NCBI RefSeq assembly: GCF_003073045.1
Contig: NC_037592.1
Coordinates: 15,789,100-15,853,099 of the forward strand
Source of the DNA: Pomacea canaliculata
Lineage: Eukaryota; Mollusca; Gastropoda; Architaenioglossa; Ampullariidae
Direction of reading: 5' to 3'
Length of the DNA: 64,000 nucleotides
Made by a program: the position numbers and the translations under genes. The notes beneath the pieces were generated by a model. That model was not told the DNA's origin. It was given only the letters and a program-made list of their open reading frames with translations, and ran no database searches. Positions 25,601 to 38,386 of the stretch are shown here, one piece after another (position 1 is the first letter of the stretch; the number at the start of each line of letters is the position of its first letter).

Positions 25601-27317
25601 CTTTGCATGAGTGTTTACACCCTCTCTTTGAGTTGTATTTCCAGGTTTTCTTCCTCTTACCAATTTCTTTAATAATAATACTACATAGTACTATTAATTG
25701 TATTGAGCAACACTAACGATTTAAACGCGTCTTTTCTTCACAATGGAAGCAATGTCACAGTAGAATAACAATAACAATTAAATAGCAATAATAATGAAAG
25801 ATAACATTAATAGCAAAATAAAAATTGGAGAGCAAACATTTAACATAAGGCATGCCGGATCAAGAGAGGGAGAGAGAAAGAAGAGCGAAAAGGAAGAAAT
25901 TACTGTTGCACGAGATATTGGCGGAGGAAAGTTCCTATTAACCTGGCTTGGATGCCAGCGACAGTGAAAACAATGATTAGAGAGTGAGCAAGGAGTTACT
26001 GGGAAACAAAGAAACCAGCAAGGGGCACCCCAAATTTTCTTATCTGATTCCTGGACAGAGATGGGAACTCTCTTTTGGATTTTTGGACTTGGCTCAGCAA
26101 GTGGGCCAAAGTTCCAATGTTCCGAACATTCCCTCCCCCAAACGATTGGTTTCTTGTGACTTCCACATTGCCAAACGGGGTTAAACATTCAACATCATTT
26201 GCTCAATTAAGAAAGACCTTGATGCCGACCTATTGGGCCGGTCAGACCAGACAAAAGCCATTTTGTGTTAGGGGCACAGAGACCCAATGTCACATGAAAT
26301 CCCTAAGGAGAGATGATGAGATCCGACAAATCAAAAGCAGCTGACAGTTCACACATAAACAAGATTCAAACATAATCACAGTCACAAGCAGGCAACAAAT
26401 CGTTGATTGCCCGGAGTGGGGCGACTTCAGTTTAACGATGTTAGAATTAATTATCAAGCTGAAATAGGTCAAGTAAATTATCTCCAAAATGGACTGCACA
26501 TTGACAAAGAACAACATTTTCTGAGATTTTTGAGAGGTGAAGCATGATTTGAGACCGCATTAATTCTTCAGAACACCTGGCTAGCGATGAGACTGTTTAA
26601 CAGAACTATGACCTTTTTTTTAAAAAAGACTAGCTTCCATCCAGAGTAATCAACAAGTGATTGATGGTATTTATAATAATATCAACCAGTATAGACACTC
26701 TACCTACCCTTTCACATTTGTAGTGGCAACACTATTTGCGACCTGTATTTCATTTCTTGTGCTGCTCTATTTGTCACTAAGATTTAAACTAAATAAGGCT
26801 GTATGCATATACATTTGTTTGTTTCTTGCCTGAAGGCTAGCCAGAAGTGTGTTACATATGTGAGAAAGTATTTTTTACTACTAGCAGATTGCTCCCATCT
26901 ACAACAATAGAGATAGCACACGCCACTATGTACAAAACATTACATGTCTTTGTCACCACAAAAGCTAATAGCCATAAAGTACAACTAATGGTGTGTGTGT
27001 GTGGGGGGGGGGGGAGAGAGAGACAGAGAGGAGGGAAAGATGTTGAAATATATATGTTATATATATATTATGTTAATACGCTGCAGATTGTGTCACCCTC
27101 ATGTAGGTTATCACTGGCTACGCCTTCCACCAATACATACTTGGAAAAGATAAAAAGACAATAAGATTTATCTTGCTTGGAAGGAATCTTTTCTTCATTC
27201 TCAGTCAGATTATTTTCTGTTTTTCCCCTCATCGTTCACCTCCTTTCACAAAGCTGAAGGTCGAAATTACTTGGCTCGTTGTGGAGTGGGTGAACATAGA
27301 GAGGCACTAACCGTTGT

Positions 27318-27620
27318 CCAATCGATTCCCTCGTTAACTCTGATTAATTAGCGATTTGTAGTGAACGTTCTCACGGCTGTTCTTTGAAGTTGGCCGGTGG
27401 GTGGAGTCTGACAACTTGCCGACGGCCAATCAGAAGCGAGAGATCGGTCATCAGCACTTGTTTTATTGTCGCCAAAGTTTACCTGCAGCAAACACCGTCG
27501 TGGCTGGATTAAGACAAGGGCCGGAGAATCTGGTTGGTCATACGAAACGGGCGGCATCGACTGGCTTGGGGTGGAGTTTTGATGGGTGACTCACGGATGG
27601 GACAGTGTGACGTCACAAGT
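27318..27620 (+). promoter_or_regulatory. Putative promoter elements upstream of the ISX-like gene
   Basis: Within about 840 bases upstream of the ISX-like ATG there are several consensus sites. CCAAT boxes lie at 27318-27322 and 27426-27430, a TAATTA homeodomain core near 27345, a full AP-1 site TGACTCA at 27587-27593, and a palindromic CRE TGACGTCA at 27608-27615. The region is also richer in CpG than its surroundings. The motifs are seen directly; use as a promoter is inference. Confidence 0.4.
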
Positions 27621-28156
27621 CAGACGATCTCAAGGTGAGTTACCCGCCACAACAACGTCTTCGAGACCGAGGAGCTGATCTCCGCCCAGCACGGATCGCG
27701 CATGCGCCAACGTAGCCATTCACACGGCTGAACATTTAAGCCGCCATTTCTGCGTCAGAAGAAATCAAGATAAACTTTTCCAGCCAGGACTATATGACAG
27801 TGCAACCTTCCGCCAACTGACAAATTTTGAGAGGGAATACATAAGGCGGTTTACATACCATAGACACGGCTATGATTAAAACCGGAGTACTAAAACACCT
27901 TGATTTACCATCAACTTCAAAGATTGACTGGTAAAACTTGGTGTTTATCTGTAAATCGTAAGCTGTCAGAAAAAAAGAAACAATTTTAGCGCTGTAAGAA
28001 TGTGAATATTCAGGAGGTAAGCTGATAATGACGACCACGTAGGTTACTCTCACTGCCTTTCAGATAGCCGTGCCGACACCATCATAAATATCCGGAGTAG
28101 TTTGCACCAAGGTGAAGTACCCAAGGGAGCGAGAGATACACAATCTCCAACCGGAA

Positions 28157-29359
28157 ATGGACCTCTCCGTGTCTAAGTCGCCTGCTTCCAAAGCACTGGA
28201 GAGCAAAACCTTGAAGCATTCCATAGACAGCATTCTCCATCCGGCACTGGGGTACCACGAGCTCAAGTACGATGACTCGCGATACGAGCAGCCCTCCCGC
28301 CACAAGCGACACCTGCCTTCGCAGTTCCAGCTGCATTCGCAAGACGGAAAGCAGCTGCAGCACGAAGAGCCTGAAGAACAAGACGTGAAGCCACGTCCAC
28401 AGCTGGTTTCTCCACAGCTCCCTCAGTCGGAGGACAGCAGCACGAGTACGTTAGACGCCGCTAGTGTCGCAGACGGACAAGATGGTGCTGTACTCGGGCC
28501 ACCGCCTTGGGGTTCCTCCGCATCTGATCTCAGTTCGGAATCTCTCCTCTGTCCGAAGAGACATAATGAGAATGTGGATAGTGATGCTGCAGTGACTGAT
28601 GTGATAGAATTTACAGCCTCGGACAGTGAGTACGAGAATATGAAAGCCTTTGATCGTTAACATGTTTGTTCTGTGGGAGTCTGCTGTCGGTAAACGCTCG
28701 CACTAGAACACCCTGTGCATGTATACGGGTAATATAATACTGTCTTCTGAATTGGTCAGTAAATAATCACGAGTTGCGGGTTTTCATTTTTTAAAATTCA
28801 GAAACGGAGGGTTTTGAGTATGTAAAATTATGTAAAAATATGTAATATTTAATGTGCATGCTAACCGACAAAATTGTTTTTGAATACTTGCTGGATTTGA
28901 TCTCACAGCTTTTGAGATAATCCTAATGATCTTATTGTTACTGGTTAATATTAAATGTTAGGGAGATTGTCCCTTAGTCTGACTGGGTTGGGAGGGGCTG
29001 CTGTTTACAGATGTCTGGTCGACTCTAGTATCTTCTGTAGCCTTGTACTATATTGACCTTTGTTTTTGGTTGTTCTGTAATTACACCAAACGGTTTTGCC
29101 CTATAGACCATAACTGACGGTGTCTGTAGCCTCTTGGCCATCTTGACCAAGGTTTCTCGCTTGATGGGATTATCTTCGTTTAACAGCAATAATAACTTTT
29201 TTCCTGATCTATGGACCTTCTTCCACTCTTCACATTTTCCCATCTTTAGGCCTTGTTCTTCGTAGCTATATTTTCCGCTACGGATTTTATATCTGTGTTC
29301 GTTCACGACGTTGACTGCACTATATTTATTAATGTATTTATTCTGCCTCCTGTATCGTT

Positions 29360-29425
<66 letters not shown>

Positions 29426-32400
29426 CGGTTGTTGTAAAGCGATTTAAAGCCCTCGTTGATGGTGAGGTAAGGTAACATACAAGTCCATATGATTATCATC
29501 ATCTCCAGTGAAAATGTGCCTATTTGATTTCTCAATACCCTAACAGGACACACACAAAATCTCTTGCAGCTAACCCTCATGTGAGCTGCCTCCTCTTCCT
29601 CTTTTTCTTTTTCGGTCACTCCTGCTAGCTGACTTCTTTGACTGCCTTCTTTACTTAATCCAAATGAGTAATTTGCCTTTCAATTTTTATGTTCTTACAA
29701 TCAGGTTTTAGTAGCTTTATACTCTTTTCTCCATTATAGTAGATCAGCTGTGCCAACACATTACTCTTGGTTTAAACTAATGCCATAGTATCAGTATGTC
29801 CTCCATGACAGACACATTCGGACATTAAAATTTTCTAGAATGAGAGCTAAATAGTAAGAAAGAAAAACAGGGCTAATACTAAAAGCCACAAAGCTGCACA
29901 CTATTAGCCAGAGAGGACATTTTAGAACCATGGCGCAGTTTAGCCATAGCTTGTAGATAAACATGGATCATCTAATGACAGTGACTGAAACATTAATAAC
30001 GGCCAATTTCACCGAAATTAAAGACAATCATGTTAAATTTAGTCCCATCAGATATTCATGTGAATCATTTTTAGAAAGCGTATTTATAGGTAGATTTGAT
30101 TATCGCGTGGTTACTAAATTTTTACTTAAATTTTTGTAAATCAGGTTTTTATATATTGTTTATCCGCGAGACATTTAGTGATTGAGTTGTTGGTGGATAA
30201 ATCTTTTTTGATTCGCATTTTCTGGTCAACGAGAACAGATTAGTAACTTGCTGCAACTTAACTTCCCTGTCCCCCAACAAGAAGGAGGAATGAAAATGTA
30301 ACCTAATGGCAGCGTCTAGGTTAATGCTTGAGAGCTTTGTTTTGTCCGGAAGTGTTTATAGAGCAAATGTCCTCGCCATTACAGTTTACAACTCCTGTGA
30401 CAGTGCAGTCCCACCACGTTCACCTAGTGGACAAGCCCATAAACACCCTCTCCTTCAGTGATCTGCCCAGGCAGTCCTTCTTCTGTTATCACAAATATTA
30501 GAGCCCTAAATCACCCCCTCGTTTAAATCATGCTCTCACCCTCTCCTCCGCCACCCCCACTTCTCTTTCACACAATCACACGCACAGGCACCCCTCACTT
30601 GATGAGAAGGTTCCACTCATTTTCCCCCATCTCGCCTTCCTCACCACTCTCATCTACCAACCCAGTAATGTTACTTAGTTGAACATCATCCTGTTCTTCA
30701 ATCAACGGTGCCTTGTCCGTCGGAATGTCAGACGAATGCGATCGCCTGACGGTGAACTGAATTCAGTCAAGACAATAATTGTAAATCTTGACTATTTGAA
30801 TCATTACCTCGACTTTCTGAAGGGGCTCGCGCACTATCATTCTTGGTTAACCAAGTACAGTAGTCTCCTGTAGTCTTGGGCTGAATACCTTGAAGGTAGC
30901 TATGGTTAGAAACAAAGGAAAGGTTAGTTTGAAGGCGCGCAGACCTTGAAGATGGCAGATAATCTAAGTGTTACTACCTTAGTTCATAACTCCGGTCACA
31001 TGACCTAACCCTTAGGGCTTAGGCTATTACTATGGACCCGAGGATCGCGGGAAGATGTGAAGATTATTTAAATAACGGATGATTACCGCACATCTTACCA
31101 AAATGTTTTAAATAACAGATTGAACCAATCAACGGCCTCAGGCTTGACCTCTTTCTTTGCAATGTGATATTTATAAGTGTATTTGGTGAAATAATGTTTC
31201 AAACTGAGCTTTACCAGAGAGCGTAGATATATATGTCTATACTCTCTGTCTTTACCCGTTCGTTAGGGAAAAAAGTCGCATCCCAGCAGTCCTTTAAATC
31301 GTGGAGTCGTATGACGACTTTCAAAAATTTCCTTTCTCTATTATCGTCGATGATACGAAGCAATCAACGTTCTTATCATGACACCTGCTTTACACTTCTG
31401 TTTAAAGCTGTACACATATCGCAAAACACATTAGTGAAGTGACTTTGACAACCATCCGTAATTACAGTATAAACAGCAAGCTGATGGCCTCTTGGCACAA
31501 GATGGTGAATGAACCACAGCAGTCGATGACAACCAGGACAGCTCTTTAGTCTTACTGAAGTCTTACCTCAGCCACTTCCGTCTGACTGAGTTGCCAACTG
31601 GCAGGGTGATTTTATAGTTTTATACCTGTGTCAGTACCACTAATAAAGGAGGTGTGACCATCTCTGTGTGTGTATGCACGCATCGTCCCTTTTTATGTCG
31701 GAAGTGGGTAGGTGCACTCACAGAATCATATAAATAAAATTCATGTAATTCGACCACGACTGCCACCCTTAAGAAAGTTCGTGAAAACGTTTTCGTTGCT
31801 CAACGGTTGAAATTTGATTTCTATGTTACACCGGGGGAAGAGGGGGAAGACGGTGACTGAAGTGCGGGGCTGAAATTAACCCCCGCCTCCAGAAGAAAAA
31901 AATCTGTAAAACGAGGACGGACGTCATCTACATCAAGTCCGCCTCCACCAGTCAGTTTGCCAAAATTAGCAGAAAGTTATCGCCTGTCACACAGGTGATT
32001 CATGAAGTAATCTTGAAGAGATAATCTCTTTCTTTCGAGCCCCACTCCAGGCCGCTGACGACGAAATATAGGCATCAGGCAGACATCAAAAGGAGATCAG
32101 GCTCCTCCCTATCGCTCTGGCCGTCCACTAACTGCTGTCTAAATCAAGGTGCCGGCCGTAGGAAAGCAATTGCCGCGCGGCCTTAATGTGCAAAGTGATA
32201 GGCATTGAAAATGTCGTTCATAAACCAACTGCAGTTCTAGGTAAACACGCGAGCATTGTGCCGCTTCCCTTCCTTTCGAGTATTATACTCCCATTTTGTT
32301 TTCTTTTATCTCTTTTTCTGCTCTCTCTTGTTCTCGAATCTTAGCTCCTCGCTCTTTCTCTTCTCTCACACACATACCCACCCACCCCTCTCTCTCTCGT

Positions 32401-33994
32401 CTTCATATTCTTTCTCTATCGCACCTAGAAAGACATCTTAGAGATCGCGACCTTCTTGCTATATTGGTTTAATTTATCCTCTGCGTACAGCCACAGAATG
32501 GGCGCTATCACTCAGGTTTATTTGTCTTGGTCACCTATTACTTTTGAAAATATCTTCAGACTAAGCTGTCGGTAGTTGTCTGTCACACTCAGGAGAATAT
32601 GTGGGGGGGGTGCTTAGCTGGGGACACGGGGATAAGAGACATACAGGCACAGGACTGGTGATTGAAACATCGGTTTGCACGGAATTGAAGGACAGTTTCT
32701 CCAGCATTGCAATGAAATCTATTTATATGGATGTGTTGGTGAAATAGTGAACCAGGCTAAGACAAAAATACAGTTGAGCGAGAACGCAAATTTAAATTCC
32801 TTTAAATTGAAATGTATATTTCTACTTGAATCCATTTTTTTCAGTTTTTATTGACTTTTATCACATACTGTGTACTATAACCCTTTTGTATGTGAAATCC
32901 CATGTTCTTCCAAGTACTTGCTACAACACAATATTACAATTAGATCAACTATCAATTCTGCAGGCAAATATCAGCTTGATACTGACCAAACTGATAAGCC
33001 CGCTAGCACCAGTAACCCTGTTGCCGAGGTAGCGAGAGGAATGTCACCAACTATTGACCTTATGCATGGCATCAGCTCTGGTATTGTACAGCAAGAAAAC
33101 AAGACCGTGGAAACAACAGACAACAGCATCACCACTCAAGAGATACATGAACCAGGTAAACGCGAAATGTCTCCCCCTCGCCCTCACATTCATTTCTTTA
33201 TAAGAGCTCAACTGGTAGCAAGTTACAAAAATAATAGGATGAGAAGGGAATGAATGAATGACCATAGCCACGTCCTGAAATAAATTGTTGACAAGATCAA
33301 AATCAAGGTGAAAATGTAATACTATTTTATAATGACAAGATATATAGTCATCAGCAGGTTACAAGATTCCCCCAATATATGAAAAGGACTGTGCTTTTTT
33401 TCTCCAAATGCAAGATTTATAATTTAAAATTCTCACCTCCATTTCTGGGAGAGGTTACGAGACTCGTTTTCAAAGACGTCACAAAAGTAGGTTTATCGTT
33501 ATGTCAACGCCTGAATAATATGTGCATGAAGCTCTTCCGTTGGTTCCGCCATTTTGGGACGTGAGAAATCATCCCATGTACCTTCAAAAAATCTTCCTCT
33601 CTCCACCCACCCCCTAACAAAATCTTAGCTTTAGGCTAAATTTTATGGATGACTCGTGTTAGCCTTTGTAAATGACCGATACAGCATTCTAAACCTGATA
33701 TTTATGTGCAGTTTGGTTTATGTTGTAAGAAAAAGCGGCTTTCGGGTTTTGTGTCGGGTTTATAGACTGCTTTACACGAGTTTTGTGCCTTTACTTGGGT
33801 TTTGACAGAAAAGGCGACAGCGCCACCTGCCAAAAAAAGACGATTCCGCACCACGTTCAGCGCAGAACAGCTCAAGAGCTTGGAAGAGGTTTTCAACTTG
33901 ACTCACTACCCCGACATCAACACCCGAGACAAACTGTCTCTCAAGACAGGCTTGTCAGAGGAACGTGTGCAGGTTAGCTCACACACACACACAC

Positions 33995-34077
<83 letters not shown>

Positions 34078-35933
34078 CACACTAACACACTAACACACTT
34101 TCACGTTTATACTTGGCTGTAGACTTCTTTCTTCATTTGCTCGACACTCATGTTGCTCTTGTGAAGTAACGCTGGCCCTACTTTAGTCCACAGCTGAAAG
34201 GTTTCCTTTTTTTGGAATGAAAGCGTATTTTAACTAAGACTTTAAAAAGAGTTACTGGCATTGTGGAGTAGCAGCGAAAATAGCAACTTTGATGACACAG
34301 GTAGCGTAGAGGTAATCTAAATGAAATAAGTATTTTCAACAAGAACTCTGCAAGAAGAGTAGTGAGTAATGTTCATATTACTGACAAGTAGGGCGCCCTG
34401 CCAAGTTGATTGCGCTTTTAGAAACGGCTGTTGGGGAATGGCAACAGAGTACAGAGAACAATGGGAGAGAAGTGATACTGTTTAAAGTTGTTTTCAGTAA
34501 GAGTTTTTAACAGCATTTGTTCTTACCAGCTGTTCTCTCTTTTGACTCCTCCCCCATCCCCATCCACCATCTAGATCTGGTTCCAGAACCGCCGAGCCAA
34601 GTGGAGGAAGTACGAACGTTTAGGAAACTTTGGCGGTTTGCAGGATTTGCAGGAGGTGGACTACGTCCCGGCACCAAGAACCACACAGAAAGTAACTTCT
34701 GACAAGGTATGTCGTAAAAGGGAGTTTACTTTGAAATGAGGTCTTCATCTTTTTCCAAAACACGGGGGAGAAATACTTTGTGTTACAAAATTTGTGTGTC
34801 ATAATGTCACGGATCAGTCCGTGCCTCCTTGTTTTAAAGTGAGTTTAATCCCTTCGCTGTTTGTAAATTACATTATCGATGAACGAGAGTGTCAGCGAGA
34901 AAAGGGAGATCACTCTAGCGACATAGAGAAGAAGCAGACGGCATTGGCGGACATGAAAGAGGACGTTGTGTGTGTGTTTTAAGATAGAAAGGTAGATGCC
35001 AGTAATAATACCTTGCCTAGCCAAGGTTTATTGTTCTGTGTGTACGGGCAATTGTGTTAGAGCCCTGCTGATCGAGGATTAGATCTAGACAAATCCTCGA
35101 TCGCTTTAGGTAAATCCCCAGCTGTGTGGGCGGATGTACCATTGACTTCGTGTTGCCAAGAAAATGTAAGTGCAGTACTCATGCAACGTCTGCTGGTGCG
35201 ATTATAATTGAGGTAATATGATCAGAACTTTGTGTTGATGAACAGAACTGTGAGAGCCGTGTGTTTCCTATACACAGACGACGAGAGTTGAGATGAAGAT
35301 TAAGAGCTAAGTGTGATTGATCGAAGTGCCCCAAAGATAAACATTGTATGTACCATTAGCTGTGTGTCGCCGATAGAGTATTGTGTAGAGGCGAGCTATT
35401 TTTTATGCATATGTGTTTTGTAATCTGTAAGTCCTGAGCCATTCGAGCATTTTAATAACATTACATGGAAGCCTCAATCGTTATTTTGTGCATTGACAGA
35501 ACACGTACGGAGGTCGTGAATGGGTGTTGCCCGTGAGTGCACCGGCGTCCGTGACACATAAACGAAATAGTTATTGACTTAAACTTTGAGAGTTAATTTT
35601 TTATACTAATGTTCACCCAGTCATTTGAAATATTGTTATCTCCTCTTGGTCCAGAAAATTCACAGAAAGATCTGCTGTGTGCGTATATGCATATATATAT
35701 ACACGGTCAGAAATACGTTTTGCATTTGCCAGAAATCTGTCAAGAGGAGGACTGACGGAGCCAGCCCAGACATTCCGAACTCTTTACCGACGTCGCCCAC
35801 CCAAGGGGACGCCATTCCAGCGTTGGCAACTGTACCCGTGGCCTACCCTTTCTACGGACCTTACATGGGCTTTTCTCCACTGTTCTACTACTCCCACTGC
35901 TGTGCAGTCCGGCCATGGGCCCCAGACTTGTGA
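28157..35933 (+). CDS. ISX: Paired-class homeobox transcription factor, ISX-like
   Basis: Five exons with perfect phase: 28157-28625, 32964-33155, 33809-33972, 34575-34706 and 35733-35933, encoding 385 residues. The first in-frame ATG (28157) lies in a good context; the GTG at 28112 is not a plausible start. Residues 21-27, HSIDSIL, form the octapeptide/eh1-like repression motif. The homeodomain spans about 230-289 ([19 protein letters not shown] to [12 protein letters not shown]), with Q at position 50. It is split by an intron between positions 46 and 47, the classic paired-class site. Straight after it comes [13 protein letters not shown], which closely parallels the vertebrate ISX motif QEKIGNLGAPQQL. 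ISX represses intestinal vitamin A/carotenoid genes in mammals. The C terminus is Pro/Tyr-rich ([18 protein letters not shown]). Other Prd-like families (Uncx, Rax, Drgx) fit less well. Confidence 0.85.
29025..29314 (-). CDS. Unidentified short ORF antisense in ISX-like intron 1
   Basis: Minus-strand frame of 96 codons to TAG, with no ATG at its left end but a usable acceptor (TGCAG) at 29315. It could therefore be a terminal exon. It is basic and hydrophilic (contains [20 protein letters not shown] and ends QGYRRY). I do not recognise the family. A transposon remnant or a chance ORF are both possible, and the (TAA)n tract starts 47 bases away. Confidence 0.22.
29361..29425 (+). repeat. (TAA)n microsatellite
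   Basis: About 21 perfect tandem trinucleotides. It produces the apparent poly-Ile and poly-Leu reading frames around it, which are not genes. Confidence 0.95.
33979..34099 (+). repeat. (CA)n microsatellite at the start of ISX-like intron 3
   Basis: A CA tract of about 120 bases with a few CTAA interruptions begins only six bases after the exon 3 donor. Reading through it gives a false poly-Thr-His peptide. Confidence 0.95.
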
Positions 35934-36146
35934 CCAGTGGGGAGGCAAGCAGCAGGATGAGCGGCGATGCCAGGCGCTCCGACAGTGTTACCTCCCTTCG
36001 ACTGAAGGCGCAAGAACACGCAGCGGCTATGGAGATACAGTATTTGTACAAGTGATGCTGCATTGTGAAAACTGCATGAAGTTTATTTATTGAAGAGAGT
36101 ATAAAGAACCGTAAGAGAAAACTGAAACTATGTGTTTCTATATTTT

Positions 36147-36152
36147 AATAAA
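36147..36152 (+). other. Polyadenylation signal AATAAA of the ISX-like gene
   Basis: AATAAA lies 213 bases after the stop codon, the first canonical signal downstream. Confidence 0.5.
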
Positions 36153-36153
36153 C

Positions 36154-38386
36154 ATTTTAATTATTGAACAGATTAAAGATATAAAGACAGTTTTTCTGGA
36201 ACCATCACGGTGTAGATCATAAGTATTGCTCTGTTAATGTTTGTTTGTACTTTGTCGATCTATCGGGGGAAACAAATACGAGTAGGATCTTTATTATGTC
36301 GTTGTCGAGAAGCAAAACTGGGTTACAAGATAATTTTCACATTTTTACAAGTTCTAATCTTGTCTTCCTTTGAATACTAAGATGCTAGTTAATTGATATG
36401 CTTGGCTAAAAGTAAAGGACGAGTGACGGAAATATGTATGAAATAGGTTGAACCAAACAATTGATTATATTCAGGCTGCGTGTGTGTATGTGTGTGTGTG
36501 AGAGAGAGACCCTAGAGAATGTGTGTGAGAGAGAGAGACCATACAGAATGTGTGTGTGTGTGAGAGAGACCATACAGAATGTAAAGACATGTCTTGAGTT
36601 CCCATGCCAGCAGTGCATTATGAAGATTTCATCACAATATTTTACAATGTGCCTTATTTGTAGGATTTTTGTACAGCCACTAACTGCAAATAAACGAAAA
36701 GTCTCTGTGCTGCTGTCATTGATAAATCTCAGAGGAAGAGAACTGTCTCAGTGAATTTGCTCCAGTAAATATTCATAACGTATTTATAATAAATATCGAT
36801 AATAAAAAAGCTGTTCGCTGGTTGACTTGTCGAAGGTTATGCACACACACTTTGCTATTATCAATTCTCTGTGCCTGTTTTACTAACTGTTTGTTCTCCC
36901 TTTCTCATTATTTGTAATACCCTTTCTCTGCATTTCATCCTTTTGTTATGAATCGGTCAGTTAGATTTATAATACAGATAAATATTTACTGACACCGTGC
37001 CATGACTATGTGTGGTGATTGTGTACAGGGCCGCCGAGAGCCAGCCCGGGCCCCGGGACAGACGACCTCTCCGGGCCCCTTAAATTGTACTTGTAATCGT
37101 TAAAAGAAAAAGAAAAGGAGAAGAAGAAAAAAAAATCCACTGACCAAGGCCGGGCCCCCTTGACAGCCGCGGGTCCGGGTACACCAGACCCCCCTGTCTC
37201 CCCCTCTCGTCAGGCCTGATTGTGTATAAGTGTAATCAGATAATAAGTGTAGGTAGAACGTTAACAATGACCATCCGTCTATTTATCTATATTACAGTTA
37301 AATACACAGAAAAAAATCAGAATTAAACAAAATCTTAACTAATATTTTTTTTTCACTCTTTATTTTCTTGCCTTCAGGAAGTTTGAAATAGACTATATCT
37401 AAATCGACGGTATAACTGGCAGAGAAATTGAGAAAGTCACAAAAATGCGATCTAAATGATTAACTTTATTGCGATGTATGTGGTTTTTTTTAAAAGAATA
37501 AAACTCCTAGTAAACATATTTCTTGTAAAGTCGACAAAAACATACTTTTTTATATATTCAAGTTTTCGTAAAAATTAAAATGACATGTTTTCCAACACTG
37601 AGAGGTGCGCATCAATCAGCGAAGACTTACAGAGGCAGTAAGGAATGAACACCTGACCAGACTGTGAGCGAAGTGCGACCAAGCACACAGACACAACTGC
37701 GAAGAGTCGAGAGGAGAAAAATATGCGAAGAAGCCTGCATACACTATATCTTTAGAGGTAAAACCCGCGAGTTTTTGTCATCTGCATGGTTGAAATGAGC
37801 TAGATACCGCGTCCCATCATACCATCCCATATTTCATATCATATTAAAGCCAGTATAACGAGTAGAGTTTAGTTAAAATACAAAGCTTCCAGTATTTCTA
37901 CCCTGCATGCGGTGTTATTAATTGTTGTTATTGTCACATTTTATTTTGCCATTTTTTTCTTTATGCCTCTATTTTATGCCTCTCCTTTCTCTCTGTTCAA
38001 AGTGTATTTCACAAACACCCATACCTCGTTGCTAAGACTGGTACCGTTCGCCCACTTCTCCCCCTGCTACACGTAGCTCTTTCTAGTCCCCCACCAACCA
38101 CCTTGCAAGTAGTTGCCAATTGTGAATAACATTAACTGTCTAGAAATTCGAATAACACACTAGTTCATGTTAGAAAGAAATATGTAGTGAAGTGGTGTTG
38201 TCGTGCTGTACTTTAACGCAGATAAACAAAGTTGAAGACTGGTCCAGTTCTGTGCATGGTACAATGTGAAGATCTTCAGAGTGGTTCAATACATTCCTTC
38301 GCACTTGTTTAATCTGAGTTTGTTTGTTTTTTTTTATTTCTGAAATTGTTGCCTGTTGTTGGATGGGATGAGATTTGAAAGCTGTC
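36154..38386. other. ISX-CFAP97D intergenic interval
   Basis: About 2.2 kb between the convergent ISX-like and CFAP97D-like genes. It holds TG/GA microsatellites around 36480-36565, the hAT MITE, and a minus-strand AATAAA at 38333-38338 that is probably the CFAP97D-like polyadenylation signal. No other gene is seen. Confidence 0.6.
37026..37218. mobile_element. hAT-type MITE with 8-bp target-site duplication
   Basis: A 193-base GC-rich element begins CAGGGCCGCCGAGAG and ends with the imperfect inverse (CTCTCGTCAGGCCTG). Terminal inverted repeats starting CAGG plus an exact 8-bp direct repeat ATTGTGTA on both sides (37018-37025 and 37219-37226) are the hallmarks of the hAT superfamily. It has no coding capacity, so it is a non-autonomous MITE. 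Its base composition contrasts sharply with the AT-rich flanks. Confidence 0.85.

Larger units (their letters stand above)
16835..27300. other. Gene-poor interval upstream of the ISX-like gene
   Basis: More than 10 kb in which no ORF shows splice-bounded, family-like coding sequence on either strand. It contains a G-run (17510-17526), an A-run near 18020, one SINE (19390-19612), a (GAAA)n tract, several short TG/GA microsatellites (21352, 23248, 24768, 26990) and a weak repeat fragment near 24046-24105. The fragment resembles sequence at 56885-56945 (the shared core reads like AGTGGTTC after GGGGCAGTGAACTGTA). Distal enhancers of the homeobox gene may lie here but cannot be recognised by eye. 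Confidence 0.55.
28626..32963 (+). other. Intron 1 of the ISX-like gene
   Basis: A 4.3-kb intron holding a (TAA)n tract, an antisense 96-codon ORF at 29025-29314, and otherwise unrecognised sequence. It begins at a strong GTGAGT donor inside what would otherwise be open reading frame and ends with TTCTGCAG. Confidence 0.7.

Noticed and set aside
25778-26344. ORFs of 136 and 89 codons in the gene-poor interval
   Set aside because: Composition and lack of splice sites or family motifs suggest chance; one frame has runs of Trp, Pro and Cys with no domain pattern.
28112-28156. Upstream in-frame extension of the ISX-like ORF from GTG
   Set aside because: GTG is not a normal start in nuclear genes; the ATG at 28157 has a good context and places the octapeptide near the N terminus as in the family.
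29359-29619. Frames with poly-Leu/poly-Ile over the (TAA)n tract
   Set aside because: Pure microsatellite translation.
33802-34077. ORF running from the homeodomain into poly-Thr-His
   Set aside because: The true exon ends at the donor at 33972; the rest is the CA repeat.
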